DNA of 38,098 bases from Providencia heimbachae ATCC 35613 (GCF_001655055.1 NZ_LXEW01000036.1:1-38098); one strand, 5' to 3'. Positions 11,501 to 21,036 are shown, counted from the stretch's first letter. Numbers and translations: made by a program. The notes: generated by a model from the sequence alone, not told the origin.

Positions 11501-12812
11501 TACAGAAGGCAAACTGGTTATTACTTCTCGTAATACAGAATTACGTCTGATTGACGAATTCGGTCGTACGAAAGAAAGCTATAAAGTACCTTACGGTGCG
11601 CACCTAACTAAAGGTGATGGCGCGGCAGTTAATGGCGGCGAAACCGTTGCTAACTGGGATCCGCATACAATGCCAGTTGTCAGTGAAGTATCGGGTATTA
11701 TCCGCTTCTCCGACATGCTTGATGGCCAGTCAATGACTCGCCAGACTGATGAATTAACCGGTCTGTCGTCAATCGTTGTTTTGGACTCAGCTGAACGTAC
11801 AAGTGCGGGTAAAGACTTACGTCCTGCATTGCGCGTTATTGATGCAAATGGTAAAGATGTTCTGATCCCTAACACAGACATGCCTACTCAGTATTTCTTA
11901 CCGGGTAAAGCAATTGTTCAGTTAGATGATGGCATTGCTATCAATGCGGGTGATACGTTAGCGCGTATTCCACAGGAATCTGTTGGTACGAAAGATATCA
12001 CGGGTGGTCTGCCACGCGTAGCTGACTTGTTTGAAGCTCGTCGTCCGAAAGAGCCGGCAATTCTGGCAGAAATCAGCGGCATTATTTCGTTTGGTAAAGA
12101 AACCAAAGGTAAGCGTCGTTTGGTTATCACGCCATTAGATGGTTCTGAACCATACGAAGAGATGATCCCTAAATGGCGTCAGCTTAACGTGTTCGAAGGT
12201 GAAATCGTTGAACGTGGTGATGTTGTCTCTGATGGTCCAGAATCTCCGCATGATATTCTGCGTTTGCGTGGTGTCCATGCTGTAACGCGTTATATCACTA
12301 ACGAAGTTCAGGAAGTTTACCGCTTACAAGGCGTTAAGATAAACGATAAACACATTGAAGTTATCGTGCGTCAGATGCTGCGTAAAGTCACTATCGCGGA
12401 TGCAGGAAGTTCTGACTTCCTCGAAGGTGAGCAGATTGAATATTCACGTGTGAAAGTTGCGAACCGTAAACTGGAACTTGATGGCAAGATCACAGCGAAT
12501 TACGCTCGTGACCTGTTGGGTATCACTAAAGCATCTCTGGCAACAGAATCCTTTATCTCAGCAGCATCGTTCCAAGAAACAACTCGCGTACTGACAGAAG
12601 CTGCAGTAGCAGGTAAACGTGATGAACTGCGCGGTCTGAAAGAGAACGTTATTGTTGGACGTCTGATCCCTGCGGGTACTGGTTTTGCGTATCATCAGGA
12701 ACGTATCCGTCGTCGTCATCTGAATGATGTAGTGGAAGCGCCACAAGTCAGCGCAGATGAAGCAACAGCGAACTTGGCTGAACTGTTAAATGCAGGCTTT
12801 TCTAGCAAGTAG
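8598..12812 (+). CDS. rpoC: DNA-directed RNA polymerase subunit beta'
   Basis: Largest polymerase subunit, holding the catalytic Mg2+. It starts at GTG (8598-8600), as in E. coli, after GACAGGAGC. Length is 1404 aa against 1407 in E. coli. Visible motifs are the N-terminal zinc-binding [19 protein letters not shown] (about 70-88), the absolutely conserved NADFDGDQM loop whose three Asp residues bind Mg2+ (about 458-466), and the second zinc site with Cys residues in [16 protein letters not shown] (about 888-903). The C-terminus is slightly divergent ([13 protein letters not shown]). A strong terminator follows 35 bp later, ending the block that began with secE or rplJ. Confidence 0.99.
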   Translation: MKDLIKFLKAQTKTEEFDAIKIALASPDMIRSWSFGEVKKPETINYRTFKPERDGLFCARIFGPVKDYECLCGKYKRLKHRGVICEKCGVEVTQTKVRRERMGHIELASPTAHIWFLKSLPSRIGLLLDMPLRDIERVLYFESYVVVEGGMTSLERAQILTEEQYLDALEEFGDEFDAKMGAEAIQGLLKNLDLANECETLREELNETNSETKRKKLTKRIKLLEAFIQSGNKPEWMILNVLPVLPPDLRPLVPLDGGRFATSDLNDLYRRVINRNNRLKRLLDLAAPDIIVRNEKRMLQEAVDALLDNGRRGRAITGSNKRPLKSLADMIKGKQGRFRQNLLGKRVDYSGRSVITVGPYLRLHQCGLPKKMALELFKPFIYGKLELRGLATTIKAAKKMVEREEAVVWDILDEVIREHPVMLNRAPTLHRLGIQAFEPILIEGKAIQLHPLVCAAYNADFDGDQMAVHVPLTLEAQLEARALMMSTNNILSPASGEPIIVPSQDVVLGLYYMTRDCVNAKGEGMVLSGPKEAERVYRSGHASLHARVKVRINEEVKDSEGNITINTGLVDTTVGRAILWMIVPKGLPYELVNQALGKKAISKMLNTCYRILGLKPTVIFADQIMYTGFAYAARSGASVGIDDMVIPEKKAGIIAEAEAEVAEIQEQFQSGLVTAGERYNKVIDIWAAANERVAKAMMENLSTESVINRDGIEEQQVSFNSIYMMADSGARGSAAQIRQLAGMRGLMAKPDGSIIETPITANFREGLNVLQYFISTHGARKGLADTALKTANSGYLTRRLVDVAQDLVVTEDDCGTHEGILMTPVIEGGDVKEPLRERVLGRVTAEDILNPGTADILVPRNTLLHEKLCDLLETNSVDSVKVRSVVSCETDFGVCAHCYGRDLARGHIINKGEAIGVIAAQSIGEPGTQLTMRTFHIGGAASRAAAESSIQVRNTGTLKLFNAKYVKNTEGKLVITSRNTELRLIDEFGRTKESYKVPYGAHLTKGDGAAVNGGETVANWDPHTMPVVSEVSGIIRFSDMLDGQSMTRQTDELTGLSSIVVLDSAERTSAGKDLRPALRVIDANGKDVLIPNTDMPTQYFLPGKAIVQLDDGIAINAGDTLARIPQESVGTKDITGGLPRVADLFEARRPKEPAILAEISGIISFGKETKGKRRLVITPLDGSEPYEEMIPKWRQLNVFEGEIVERGDVVSDGPESPHDILRLRGVHAVTRYITNEVQEVYRLQGVKINDKHIEVIVRQMLRKVTIADAGSSDFLEGEQIEYSRVKVANRKLELDGKITANYARDLLGITKASLATESFISAASFQETTRVLTEAAVAGKRDELRGLKENVIVGRLIPAGTGFAYHQERIRRRHLNDVVEAPQVSADEATANLAELLNAGFSSK

Positions 12813-12847
12813 AACGCATACTGATTTAGCTAAAATAGCTTGATAGA

Positions 12848-12877
12848 AACCGGTGTCGAAAGACGCCGGTTTTTTTT
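12848..12877 (+). terminator. rpoBC terminator
   Basis: AACCGGTGTC and GACGCCGGTT (one G-T pair) enclose a GAAA tetraloop and run into eight T residues. This is a strong intrinsic terminator 35 bp after the rpoC stop. Confidence 0.93.
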
Positions 12878-13013
12878 ATGGTGCACCGAGCATGGCGGTC
12901 TGACAATTTATAATTATTTTGAGGGTAATCGAGTGTGTTTTATAGGCTGAAGATATTTGGTAGGAATATGAATTTAAAATATAATTTTGGTAATGTTTTT
13001 TTGTCAGATTACT

Positions 13014-13046
13014 AAAAAGAGGGAAAATAGCTTTCCCTCTTTTTTT
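13014..13046. terminator. Bidirectional terminator between rpoC and the pepT operon
   Basis: A perfect 9-bp stem, AGAGGGAAA (13018-13026) with TTTCCCTCT (13032-13040), has T residues after it on the + strand and five A residues before it, which read as a T-run on the - strand. It should stop the leftward dcuC-like transcript and any read-through from rpoC. Confidence 0.85.
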
Positions 13047-13082
13047 GTTACTCAATCCATTCAAGGAAGAAACATCAATATT

Positions 13083-14456
13083 TTAATAGAATATGCCAAT
13101 GATGGCGCAGTGAGCGACGAAACCCACCATCAATGGCACAACGGTTCGTTTCACCACATCGAATGGTTGCAGTTTTGCTCCACTGGATACGGCAATGATG
13201 ACCCCAGCGACAGGGGACATTCCTCGACCCATATGTGATGCTTGCTGCATTGGTAAGATCATTGCGATTGGGTTGACGCCCATACTTTGTGCAATTTGTG
13301 GGATCAACTCCACGAAGGCTAAGAATGGCGCATTACCTGAACCCATAATAATTGCCGCTGCAAGTGTAACGACAGCAAAAACTAATGCCATTGCAAACGG
13401 TGGTAGACCAACGGATTCTGCGCCCAGTATTAGCTGGTCAATTGCTCCACTGACTTTAATACCATGAGCAAATACACCCGCAGCAACTAATAGTCCTACA
13501 ACGTTACTGAATGCATGACCCATACCGTTTAGGAAAGTTTGGAAGCCATTACAAACAATCTTGAAGTTACGGACTCGTACCGTTTCAATCACCATGCAAA
13601 TGGTCATTGCAATCAATACAATAGTGACAACATCTAAATGGATACCACTGAAGAATAGGTTTGATGTACCGACCGCCATAATGATAGGTAGCATTGGAAG
13701 AAGTGCATAATATCCAGGAACGGATTTTTTACTTTCTTCTTTTTCATGAGATAAAACGGCTTTACCTATTTCAGGAATAAACCCTTGTTTACGATCGCAA
13801 TGACGTTGCCAGAAAATATGGGTAATACCGACAACAAGAACAGTTGCAAGCGCTGCGGGTCCTTGATAGTAAAGTACATATTCAACAACTGACATATCAA
13901 CGGCTTTTGCACCACGAATGGCATCAATTGCGGTTGGGGTATATGCCACACCCAGCGATGTTGCGATTACCCCTGCCGCAGAAGCGGGAGATAAACCAAG
14001 CCCAATCATAATTGGGAACATGGTTCCCATTAACAACACGGCAAGCCCCGTGGCTGATGGAATAGCGAGCTGCAAAATACTGGCGAGTAGGAATGAGAAA
14101 AATAACAGTACATAAGGTGAGCGCATGTTTTTCAATGGCTTAGTGGCGACACGTACCACGGCCTCATTCGCACCGATATGATCCATATATTGCGCAAAGC
14201 CCATTAATGCCATGATCATCAAGCCAAGATCAGCCGCACGACTACTGAACAGATCGCGCATAACTTCAAATGGATCGAGCCAAGTAATACCCGTGGTTGC
14301 TACATTCTTAGGCAGAATAGGACCCCAGCCAAGTGCCAAGGTACATATCATTAAAGCTAAACCGGCAATTAATAGTACCGGCTCGGCTTTGTATCCTTTC
14401 AAAATAAACCGAGCAACCAAAACAACGATAATAAGAACCGTTAGAATTGGGATCAT
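13083..14456 (-). CDS. DcuC-family (C4-dicarboxylate-type) anaerobic transporter
   Basis: A 457-aa polytopic membrane protein with about 12 hydrophobic segments. It resembles E. coli DcuC (461 aa) throughout: DLGLMIMALMGFAQYMDHIGANEAVVRVA, SATGLAVLLMGTMFPIM, GSGNAPFLAFVELIPQIA, the MSPVAGV segment, and PFDVVKRTVVPLMVG near the end. DcuC proteins exchange or export C4-dicarboxylates such as succinate and fumarate during anaerobic growth. The similarity is clearly to the family rather than strict orthology, so the substrate is uncertain. The start codon overlaps the pepT stop (ATGA type), so the two genes are coupled. A terminator lies at 13014-13046. C4-dicarboxylates, amino acids or short peptides are all possible cargoes. 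Confidence 0.82.
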   Translation of the reverse strand: MIPILTVLIIVVLVARFILKGYKAEPVLLIAGLALMICTLALGWGPILPKNVATTGITWLDPFEVMRDLFSSRAADLGLMIMALMGFAQYMDHIGANEAVVRVATKPLKNMRSPYVLLFFSFLLASILQLAIPSATGLAVLLMGTMFPIMIGLGLSPASAAGVIATSLGVAYTPTAIDAIRGAKAVDMSVVEYVLYYQGPAALATVLVVGITHIFWQRHCDRKQGFIPEIGKAVLSHEKEESKKSVPGYYALLPMLPIIMAVGTSNLFFSGIHLDVVTIVLIAMTICMVIETVRVRNFKIVCNGFQTFLNGMGHAFSNVVGLLVAAGVFAHGIKVSGAIDQLILGAESVGLPPFAMALVFAVVTLAAAIIMGSGNAPFLAFVELIPQIAQSMGVNPIAMILPMQQASHMGRGMSPVAGVIIAVSSGAKLQPFDVVKRTVVPLMVGFVAHCAIIGIFY

Positions 14457-15706
14457 GCTTTAGCTCCCGGTTTGAAACGCTCTGCCGTGATTTGTACTAC
14501 TTGCTTCAAGACATCACTAGCGGCATATAAAGATTTCACTGGAAGATATTCATAAATTGAATGGAAGTTATGTGCACCGGTGAAGATATTCGGGCAAGGT
14601 AAACCATTTTGCGATAATGCCGCACCATCATAACCGCCACGCATTGGGATTACTTTTGGTGTAATGCCACAGGCTTGATAAGCATCAACCGCAATATCAA
14701 TTGGATAGCGATTTTCACCTTGTAAGCTGTTATAAACGTTAGAATAGCGGTCTGATAATTTACAAACGACGCTTTCTTTACCCCATAAATCTTCGCAGTT
14801 TTCAGCTAATTTTTTTAAGAAAGCCATACGTGCACGGTAGCCTTCTTCGGTGAAATCACGTACGTCCATTTTTAAAACAGTACGTGCGCTGTTACCTGAC
14901 ATTTGTTTAACCCAATAATAGCCTTCACGGCCATCAGTATATTCAGGTGCTTCGCCGCCCGGGAGCATGGCAATAAATTTTTGAGCCATCAATAGTGAGT
15001 TGATAAGCTTACCTTTGGCAGACATTGGGTGTGCAGATTTACCGGTAAAGATAATTTCAGCATCACCGGCATTCCAGTTTTCATACACCAGTTCGCCAAT
15101 ACCACAGCAATCTAAGGTATACGCAAAGTCAGCGCCAAATTCTTTAACATCAAACACTTTGGCACCGCGAAGGCCTTGTTCTTCATCTGGAACAAAGCCA
15201 ATTTTTATTGTGCCATGCTTGATTTCTGGATTTTGTTTGAAGTATTGCAGCATATCCATGATGGAGGCGATGGCGGCTTTATCATCAGCGCCTAATAGGC
15301 TAGTTCCATCAGTAACGATGATGTCATCACCGAGATAATTTTCTAGCTCAGGGAACTCGCTTTTACGTAAGTAAATATTGAGCTCTTTATTCATACAAAT
15401 ATCTTCGCCGTTATAAGGCAATATTTGTGCTTTAGTGTCGTTAGTTTGCTCAGCACTGGTGTCTAAGTGACCGAAGAAGGCGACAGTCGGTACATCATAA
15501 TCAAGGTTAGAAGGCAGTGTTGCTGTAACAATCGCGGTATCACGCAATTTAATGTCTTCAACGCCTAATGCTTCAAGTTCTTGAACTAATTGTTTTGCAA
15601 GTACGCGCTGGCCTTCTGACGATGGCATGATGCCTGCGGCGCCCTTTTCCCTATCAGTGGTGGTGTTTACTTTGGTGTAAGAAATAAAACGATCAACGAT
15701 ATTCAT
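14453..15706 (-). CDS. pepT: Peptidase T-like tripeptide aminopeptidase (M20 family)
   Basis: Cytoplasmic zinc aminopeptidase that removes N-terminal residues from tripeptides. Seen motifs are FFGHLDTS (metal His and catalytic Asp), LLGADDKAAIA (bridging Asp), PDEEQGLRGAKVFD (catalytic Glu-Glu), TLDCCGIGEL where E. coli has TVDGGGVGEL, and a C-terminal metal His in TGAHNFHSIYEY. The open frame begins at 15715, but its GGAG lies only 1 nt before that ATG. The ATG at 15706 has GGAGAATGGAAAG at proper distance, giving 417 aa (E. coli 408). Salmonella pepT is FNR-controlled; I found no FNR palindrome upstream here. It overlaps the DcuC-like gene downstream. Divergence from E. coli leaves exact specificity open. 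Confidence 0.85.
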   Translation of the reverse strand: MNIVDRFISYTKVNTTTDREKGAAGIMPSSEGQRVLAKQLVQELEALGVEDIKLRDTAIVTATLPSNLDYDVPTVAFFGHLDTSAEQTNDTKAQILPYNGEDICMNKELNIYLRKSEFPELENYLGDDIIVTDGTSLLGADDKAAIASIMDMLQYFKQNPEIKHGTIKIGFVPDEEQGLRGAKVFDVKEFGADFAYTLDCCGIGELVYENWNAGDAEIIFTGKSAHPMSAKGKLINSLLMAQKFIAMLPGGEAPEYTDGREGYYWVKQMSGNSARTVLKMDVRDFTEEGYRARMAFLKKLAENCEDLWGKESVVCKLSDRYSNVYNSLQGENRYPIDIAVDAYQACGITPKVIPMRGGYDGAALSQNGLPCPNIFTGAHNFHSIYEYLPVKSLYAASDVLKQVVQITAERFKPGAKA

Positions 15707-15715
15707 TCTTTCCAT

Positions 15716-16509
15716 TCTCCAACATCATAATGATGAATGATTTATATTTTTGTCTTGGCTGTAAATGTAATCTCATTTCAGCCATATTGTTTTATCATGA
15801 AAAAGGGCTAAATAAATATCAGACCTGTTGAGTTTTTTAAAGAATTGCTACGGGGAGTATAAAATTGATAATTAACGATGGCTTTATTAGCTTAATGAAT
15901 TAAACTACTTGACAATAACCTACCCTAAATTTTAATTGTTAACTGTTTGATATGATAGGGTAATACATATTATATTTTTGTTATCTAAATATAATTTTCA
16001 TCTTATCTTAAATTTAAAAGTTAATATTCTAATTTATCATTAAAGCATTTATTTAATATTAAAAAACCTTTATGACATACTGGTAATATAAAAAATCATC
16101 ACTAACCTATTTAATAAATAACGAATGAATGTTTCATTATATGGAACTTGTTATTTTTTAAAAAGTCACTTTAACTAAAATAGAGAGCAATATTCTATTT
16201 GTAACTAATAAATACCAATATTAAGTCTATTTTTAGTGTTTAATAAAGCTAAGCGTAATTGAGTGTGAAATTAAATCATGAGTTTTATTTTCCTAATAGC
16301 ATAAAATAAATTTATATATCCTTTCTTTCTTAATAATTACCGTATTTTAACGGGATGATTGTTATCCTTTTATCGTCGTACTCATTCTAAATAGAAAATA
16401 CGTGCTAAAGTTGCAGCAATATTTTATTTATGTATCAATAAAGTTATCTTTATCATTACAAATTCTAAATTATTTAGGTCTATGCCTCTGGGATACACAA
16501 GGAATGAAC
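15716..16509. other. A+T-rich intergenic region between pepT and the permease
   Basis: These nearly 800 bp are strikingly A+T rich and contain no convincing gene. They must hold the divergent promoters of pepT and the permease. I see no clear FNR, CRP or riboswitch signature. An upstream GTG (16402) extends the permease frame, but the extension is low in quality. Such A+T-rich DNA is a typical H-NS target and may reflect acquisition of the permease; both points are inference. Confidence 0.5.
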
Positions 16510-17811
16510 ATGCAGGGTAACGTTATCAATAAAAATAGTGTCATTTCTGGGATTCAGTGGTTTGTTTTTATTTTTTGCAACACCGTTGTGATCCCGCCTA
16601 CATTACAATCCGCATTTCATCTATCCGCAGAAACCACATTTGCGATTACACAGTATTTCTTTTTATTAACTGCGGTAGCCTGTTTATTGCAGGCGTTTTT
16701 AGGGCATAAACGTTCCCTTATGGAAGGATCAACAGGATTGTGGTGGGCAACTATTTTAACGGTGACACTATCAGAATCAATGCAAGGAACGCCTCTTAAT
16801 ACAATTGGTTGGAGTATTGCAGTGGGTGTTTTCTTATCAGGCGTATTAACCGTATTGATAGGCTTAAGCGGTCTTGGTGGTTGGTTAGCCCGCTTATTTA
16901 AGCCCGGTGTTTTGGTTGTATTTATGTTTTTGCTGGGTGCGCAGTTGGTTTCTATTTTTCTAAAAGGGATGCTAGGTTTACCTTTTGGTGTGAGTAGTGG
17001 TGATGTTACCGTGAATTATTCGGTATTCTTTTTGGCTGTAGCGGTATTGTTTTTCGTGATTGGTATGATTGTTTATTTGCCTGTAAGTATTAGCAAATAT
17101 GCGTTATTGTGTGGAACAATCGTTGGATGGGGGGCGTATAGCCTATTATTTGAGAGTAAAATATCTGCCATTTCATCTGCCGAATGGATTTTATTTCCGT
17201 TAGGAAAATCAGACGATATTAATATCAGTATTATTATCACGGCAATTCTTGCCGGTATTTTGAATACTTCCAATACCTTTGGAGCAATGCGGGGAACTGA
17301 GGTTTTTTACCCGAATACAATGCCAACCAAATGGTTGTATCGTAGAAGTTTTATGATGTCAGGTTTTGTGACTATGCTGGCCTCTCCTCTTGGTGTGGTT
17401 CCTTTCTCACCTTTTGTCTCCTCAATTGGTTTAATTACGCAGACAAAAGACAGCTCACGAGTTTCTTTTACAATTGGTAGTTTTATTCTTTTATGTGTAG
17501 GTGGAATTGCAATATTTACGCAATTTTTCCGCTCGCTTCCATTGGCAATTGGGAGTGCCGTCATGCTTGCAACCTACTTGCCTTTATTATTTTCATCATT
17601 TTCATTTTTGTCTGAAATAAAACTAAATCCCCGAAATATTTATCGCTTGGCAATTCCGCTTTTTGTTGGGATATTTTTAATGTCAGCACCGGATGCGGTT
17701 ATTGAGTCACTGCCGATGATGTTGAGTTCACTGTTGGGAAATGGGTTGTTGATGGGGATTATATTGGCGTTATTATTAGAGAATATGATTAATTGGGATA
17801 AGATTCACTGA
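16510..17811 (+). CDS. NCS2-family purine/pyrimidine permease
   Basis: An inner-membrane protein with about 12-14 hydrophobic spans, of the nucleobase-cation symporter 2 family (uracil, xanthine and related permeases). GIQWFVFIFCNTVVIPPTLQSAF near the N-terminus and NTSNTFGAMRGTEVFYP in the middle are the recognisable family segments. It looks closer to the YwdJ-like purine/pyrimidine branch than to UraA. The frame is open from GTG at 16402, but AAGGA at 16499-16503 fits ATG 16510 (433 aa) best; ATG 16504 is the alternative. The gene stands alone, facing the convergent thi operon across the ERIC cluster, and is more A+T rich than its neighbours. The nucleobase cannot be told from sequence. 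Confidence 0.8.
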   Translation: MQGNVINKNSVISGIQWFVFIFCNTVVIPPTLQSAFHLSAETTFAITQYFFLLTAVACLLQAFLGHKRSLMEGSTGLWWATILTVTLSESMQGTPLNTIGWSIAVGVFLSGVLTVLIGLSGLGGWLARLFKPGVLVVFMFLLGAQLVSIFLKGMLGLPFGVSSGDVTVNYSVFFLAVAVLFFVIGMIVYLPVSISKYALLCGTIVGWGAYSLLFESKISAISSAEWILFPLGKSDDINISIIITAILAGILNTSNTFGAMRGTEVFYPNTMPTKWLYRRSFMMSGFVTMLASPLGVVPFSPFVSSIGLITQTKDSSRVSFTIGSFILLCVGGIAIFTQFFRSLPLAIGSAVMLATYLPLLFSSFSFLSEIKLNPRNIYRLAIPLFVGIFLMSAPDAVIESLPMMLSSLLGNGLLMGIILALLLENMINWDKIH

Positions 17812-17937
17812 TTCCCCGTCATACTTCGAGCTACAGCGTTGTTGGCTTCACTCGCCTATTCGAGTCACATACTTATGTATGCTCCTCGATATATTCTCGT
17901 TTGCCGCCTAGCTGTAACTCGAATTATTTAGGGGAAT
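17811..17937. repeat. ERIC/IRU-type 127-bp repeat, copy A
   Basis: An imperfect palindrome, ATTCCCC at one end and GGGGAAT at the other, exactly 127 bp, the classical ERIC length. The core CACATACTTATGTATGCTCC, read on the other strand, resembles the ERIC core GGAGC-TACATAAGTA-GTGAC. It begins within the permease stop codon and separates the permease from the convergent thiH, where a transcript hairpin could protect or terminate mRNA. Confidence 0.8.
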
Positions 17938-17984
17938 CTCACTGTCATACGCCAAGCTAGAACGTTGTTGGCTTCACTCGGCTA
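17938..17984. repeat. Truncated ERIC fragment between two full copies
   Basis: Bases 17943-17983 (GTCATACGCCAAGCTAGAAC then GTTGTTGGCTTCACTCGGCT) repeat the first third of copies A and B with several changes and then stop where copy B begins. It looks like the remnant of a third ERIC left by recombination or by insertion of copy B. Confidence 0.6.
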
Positions 17985-18111
17985 ATTCCCCGTCATTCTT
18001 CGAGCTACAGCGTTGTTGGCTTCACTTGCCTATTCGAGTCACATACTTATGTATGCTCCTCGATATATTCTCGTTTGCCGCCTAGCTGTAACTCGAATTA
18101 TTTAGGGGAAA
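17985..18111. repeat. ERIC/IRU-type 127-bp repeat, copy B
   Basis: Again exactly 127 bp and differing from copy A at only three positions by eye (TACTTCG/TTCTTCG, CTCGCC/CTTGCC and the last base), in the same orientation 174 bp apart. The near-identity suggests recent duplication or gene conversion. It ends 26 bp before the thiH stop codon. Confidence 0.8.
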
Positions 18112-18137
18112 TTTATCAGGTGTTAAGTAATAAATAA

Positions 18138-19259
18138 CTATCGACCCAAATAACCATCCCAATCTTTCCAAACAGGTTGTAAACCCGCTTGAACCAATGC
18201 ATCGGCGACTTGAGCCGCACTGCGATTATCGTTTGGCGCGAATTGCTCTAATTCAGCTTTTGAATCTGCGTAACCACCCGGCTGGGTTTTCGAACCGGCG
18301 CTGACATTATTAATGGCTAAAGGCACCACATGATCGCGAAAATAAGGGGATTCGCGGGTGGATAATGACAATTCAACATTGGGTGCCAGTAAACGAAAAG
18401 CACAAATAAGTTGGACTAATTCGGCATCGTTCATCAAAGAAGCAGGTTCAATTCCACCCGCACAAGGTCGTAAGCGTGGAAATGAAATGGAGTAACGACT
18501 TTGCCAGTAGTGTTGTTGCAGATACAGTAAATGTTCAGCCACCATGTAGCAATCCGTTCGCCAGCTATTTGATAACCCAATTAATGCCCCTAGACCTATC
18601 TTATCAATACCCGCCTTCCCTAAGCGTTCAGGTGTTTCTAATCGCCAGTAAAAATCTTGTTTTTTACCTTTTAAATGATGCAATTGATAGGTTGGTTCGT
18701 GGTAGGTTTCTTGATAAACCATGACACCATCCAGCCCCAACGATTTGAGTTCAGCATATTCGTTAGTGCTTAACGGCTGTACCTCCATCATCAATGAGCT
18801 AAAGTATTGGCGTATAATTGGCAAATGTCGTCGAAAATAAGCCATTCCAACTTTAGTTTGATGTTCCCCTGTTACCAATAATAAGCTGTCAAAACCAATT
18901 TTACGGATCGTCTGACATTCATTAATAATTTCAGATGCGTCGAGGGTTTTACGTTTGATGCGATTGCTCATTGAAAAACCGCAATAAGTACAATCGTTTG
19001 CACATAAGTTTGATAAATACAAAGGAACATAAAACCCGACAGCATGACCAAAGCGCTGACGGGTGAGCCGTTGTGCTTTTTGCGCCATTGGCTCAACAAA
19101 TGGTCGAGCTGCGGGTGACAGCAACGCCATAAAATCATCTAATGTTAAGCTGTCATTGGTGAGTGCATTTTCCACGTCCTGTGCCGTTTTACTATTAATG
19201 CGTAGCGTGAGATCGTCCCAGTTGAGCTGTTGCAAACGCTGGCGAAAGCTCATGCTCAT
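18138..19259 (-). CDS. thiH: 2-iminoacetate synthase ThiH
   Basis: Radical-SAM lyase that cleaves tyrosine to dehydroglycine (2-iminoacetate) and p-cresol, supplying the glycine unit for the thiazole ring of thiamine. The CxxxCxxC iron-sulfur motif is Cys86-Cys90-Cys93 in [12 protein letters not shown]. At 373 aa it is near E. coli ThiH (377). The C-terminal iron-sulfur accessory segment ([12 protein letters not shown]) is present. Its ATG overlaps the thiG stop by 4 bp with GGAG in front, so translation is coupled to thiG, its partner enzyme. It is the last gene of the operon. Confidence 0.96.
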   Translation of the reverse strand: MSMSFRQRLQQLNWDDLTLRINSKTAQDVENALTNDSLTLDDFMALLSPAARPFVEPMAQKAQRLTRQRFGHAVGFYVPLYLSNLCANDCTYCGFSMSNRIKRKTLDASEIINECQTIRKIGFDSLLLVTGEHQTKVGMAYFRRHLPIIRQYFSSLMMEVQPLSTNEYAELKSLGLDGVMVYQETYHEPTYQLHHLKGKKQDFYWRLETPERLGKAGIDKIGLGALIGLSNSWRTDCYMVAEHLLYLQQHYWQSRYSISFPRLRPCAGGIEPASLMNDAELVQLICAFRLLAPNVELSLSTRESPYFRDHVVPLAINNVSAGSKTQPGGYADSKAELEQFAPNDNRSAAQVADALVQAGLQPVWKDWDGYLGR

Positions 19260-20026
19260 TGCAGTACTCCCAGAAAATCAGTTAATGGGCTCGATGCTTC
19301 CGCCTGCTGTTTTGGTGCTGCAAGGCCTGCTCGAGAAGCGAGTTCTGCCGCTTCAATGGCCAGTTTGAATGCTTGAGCCATTAACACCGGTTGTTTTGCA
19401 ACCGCTATCGCCGTATTAACGAGTACGGCGTCTGCGCCCATCTCAATGGCTTCGACAGCATGACTTGGTGCGCCAATCCCAGCATCCACCACTACCGGCA
19501 CAGTGGCTTGTTCAATGATAATTCGTAGCATTTCTTTGGTGGCTAGACCCTTGTTAGTACCGATAGGTGCGCCGAGAGGCATTACCGCGGCACAGCCGAC
19601 TTCCTCAAGACGTCGACACAAAACGGGATCAGCACTGCAATAAGGTAAAACGACAAAGCCTTCTTTGACCAGTTGTTCCGCCGCGAGCAAGGTTTCAATA
19701 GGATCAGGGAGCAAATAGCGCATATCAGGGTGAATTTCTAATTTAACCCAATTGGTGCCTAACGCTTCACGAGCAAGACGTGCGGCAAATACGGCTTCTT
19801 GTGCATTCTTCGCCCCCGAAGTATTTGGCAGTAATTTGATACCAAGGGATTGCAGTGGTTGAAGAATACCGTCATCTTGGCCGCGTAAATTAATGCGTTT
19901 CATCGCCATGGTGACTAATTGGCTACCCGAGGCTTTGATCGCATCTTGCATTAAGTTGGCGCTGGCAAATTTACCGGTTCCCGTAAATAAGCGTGATTGA
20001 AAAGTGATATCAGCAATTTTTAACAT
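19256..20026 (-). CDS. thiG: Thiazole synthase ThiG
   Basis: Condenses 1-deoxyxylulose 5-phosphate, 2-iminoacetate and ThiS-thiocarboxylate sulfur into the thiazole phosphate. The 256-aa TIM barrel has the Schiff-base lysine in [10 protein letters not shown] (Lys95) and phosphate-binding loops ending [37 protein letters not shown] at about 44-50 is a variant of the family signature. It follows thiS by two bases and overlaps thiH by 4 bp. This is the oxygen-sensitive ThiH-dependent route typical of enterics, with no thiO glycine oxidase nearby. Confidence 0.97.
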   Translation of the reverse strand: MLKIADITFQSRLFTGTGKFASANLMQDAIKASGSQLVTMAMKRINLRGQDDGILQPLQSLGIKLLPNTSGAKNAQEAVFAARLAREALGTNWVKLEIHPDMRYLLPDPIETLLAAEQLVKEGFVVLPYCSADPVLCRRLEEVGCAAVMPLGAPIGTNKGLATKEMLRIIIEQATVPVVVDAGIGAPSHAVEAIEMGADAVLVNTAIAVAKQPVLMAQAFKLAIEAAELASRAGLAAPKQQAEASSPLTDFLGVLQ

Positions 20027-20028
20027 AA

Positions 20029-20229
20029 TCAGCCCCCTGCAATCGCTTGGAACACTAAAATAGTGTCTTGGTCATTAATAAGATAAGAATCCCACTGATT
20101 TTTAGGAATGATGACTTGGTTAATGGCTAACGCTACCCCTAATGTTTGGCGTTCAAGTTGCGTTAACAATTCAGTGATCGTGATTGGCGGGTCAAGTGTC
20201 ATAGGTTGGTCATTGATTATGATATGCAT
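20029..20229 (-). CDS. thiS: Sulfur carrier protein ThiS
   Basis: A ubiquitin-fold sulfur carrier of 66 aa. Its C-terminal Gly-Gly (FQAIAGG) is adenylated by ThiF and converted to a thiocarboxylate that ThiG uses. The open frame begins at 20253, but ATG 20229 has the excellent GGGAGGAAGC ribosome-binding site and gives the exact E. coli length ([12 protein letters not shown] start). The start lies inside the thiF 3' end, overlapping by 13 bp. It sits directly before thiG. Confidence 0.96.
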   Translation of the reverse strand: MHIIINDQPMTLDPPITITELLTQLERQTLGVALAINQVIIPKNQWDSYLINDQDTILVFQAIAGG

Positions 20230-20975
20230 GCTTCCTCCCGACAGATAGGGCACTCAATTGAGGGCGTTAGCTGCAATGTATTCCACTGCTGCTGTTTACC
20301 ATCAAATAAATGCAATTTACCGCTAAGGGAGGAAGGAAGCCCAACTAATATTTTGAGGGCCTCCAAAGCTTGTAATGTACCGATAACACCGACAACGGGC
20401 CCTAAAACACCCGCAGTACGACAATTACGCTGAGGCTCTTCTTGATCAGGATAAAGACAGGCATAACAGCCGGAACTGAATGGCGGTTCTAGCACCATCA
20501 ATTGCCCCCCAAAACCGACGGCACTGCCACTGATTAATGTGGTGTTTGTCACTACACAGGCAGTGTTGACCGCGTGGCGGGTCGCCATGTTGTCACAGCA
20601 ATCAAGCACTAAATCCACCTGCTCAACGAGGGGAATTAAGGTTTCGATATCTAATTTCTTCTGTACGACATGGGTTGTGACTAAGGGGTTCAATTGATGA
20701 AGCCGATCAGCAGCTAACTGTGCTTTTGATTGCGTAATATCATCAGTATCGTATAAAACTTGTCTTGGCAAATTAGAGACATGTAAATCATCGTGGTCGG
20801 CTAACCAAATTTCGCCAACACCGGCTCCCGCTAAATAAAGGGAAGCGGGGGAACCTAACCCACCTAAACCGACAATCAGCACTTTGCTATTTTTGAGTTT
20901 TTGTTGCCCATCAGGGCTGACATCTTCGAGCAATAGCTGGCGGCTGTAACGCATAAATTCTTGGTCACTCAGCAT
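20217..20975 (-). CDS. thiF: ThiS adenylyltransferase ThiF
   Basis: E1-like enzyme that adenylates the ThiS C-terminus. The ATP-binding loop is GLGGLGSPASLYLAGAG (about 37-53). Zinc is held by Cys170/Cys173 (SGCYACLYP) and Cys242/Cys245 ([10 protein letters not shown]), and Cys185 in RNCRTAGV matches the conserved E. coli Cys184. At 252 aa it is the usual length. AAAGGATC precedes the ATG. A 71-bp gap with a hairpin separates it from thiE, the only sizeable gap inside the operon. Confidence 0.96.
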   Translation of the reverse strand: MLSDQEFMRYSRQLLLEDVSPDGQQKLKNSKVLIVGLGGLGSPASLYLAGAGVGEIWLADHDDLHVSNLPRQVLYDTDDITQSKAQLAADRLHQLNPLVTTHVVQKKLDIETLIPLVEQVDLVLDCCDNMATRHAVNTACVVTNTTLISGSAVGFGGQLMVLEPPFSSGCYACLYPDQEEPQRNCRTAGVLGPVVGVIGTLQALEALKILVGLPSSLSGKLHLFDGKQQQWNTLQLTPSIECPICREEACIS

Positions 20976-20996
20976 GATAGATCCTTTCGAGTCATG

Positions 20997-21036
20997 ATTA
21001 GGGGGCGTTCGCTAAAAATAGCGGCAGCACCCTAAT
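20997..21036 (-). other. Hairpin between thiE and thiF
   Basis: ATTAGGG/CCCTAAT outer arms (20997-21003, 21030-21036) and CGCTA/TAGCG inner arms (21010-21023) form a two-part palindrome. There is no T-run. It may set relative mRNA stability of thiCE and thiFSGH; function unknown. Confidence 0.5.

Noticed and set aside
13083-14456. Naming the transporter dcuC outright
   Set aside because: It clearly belongs to the family, but the divergence and pepT linkage leave orthology and substrate open.
15716-15960. FNR site for the pepT operon
   Set aside because: I scanned for TTGAT-N4-ATCAA and found only half matches such as TTGATATGAT.
17811-18111. Possible CRISPR-like array
   Set aside because: The units are 127-bp palindromic ERIC repeats with no regular spacers and no cas genes.
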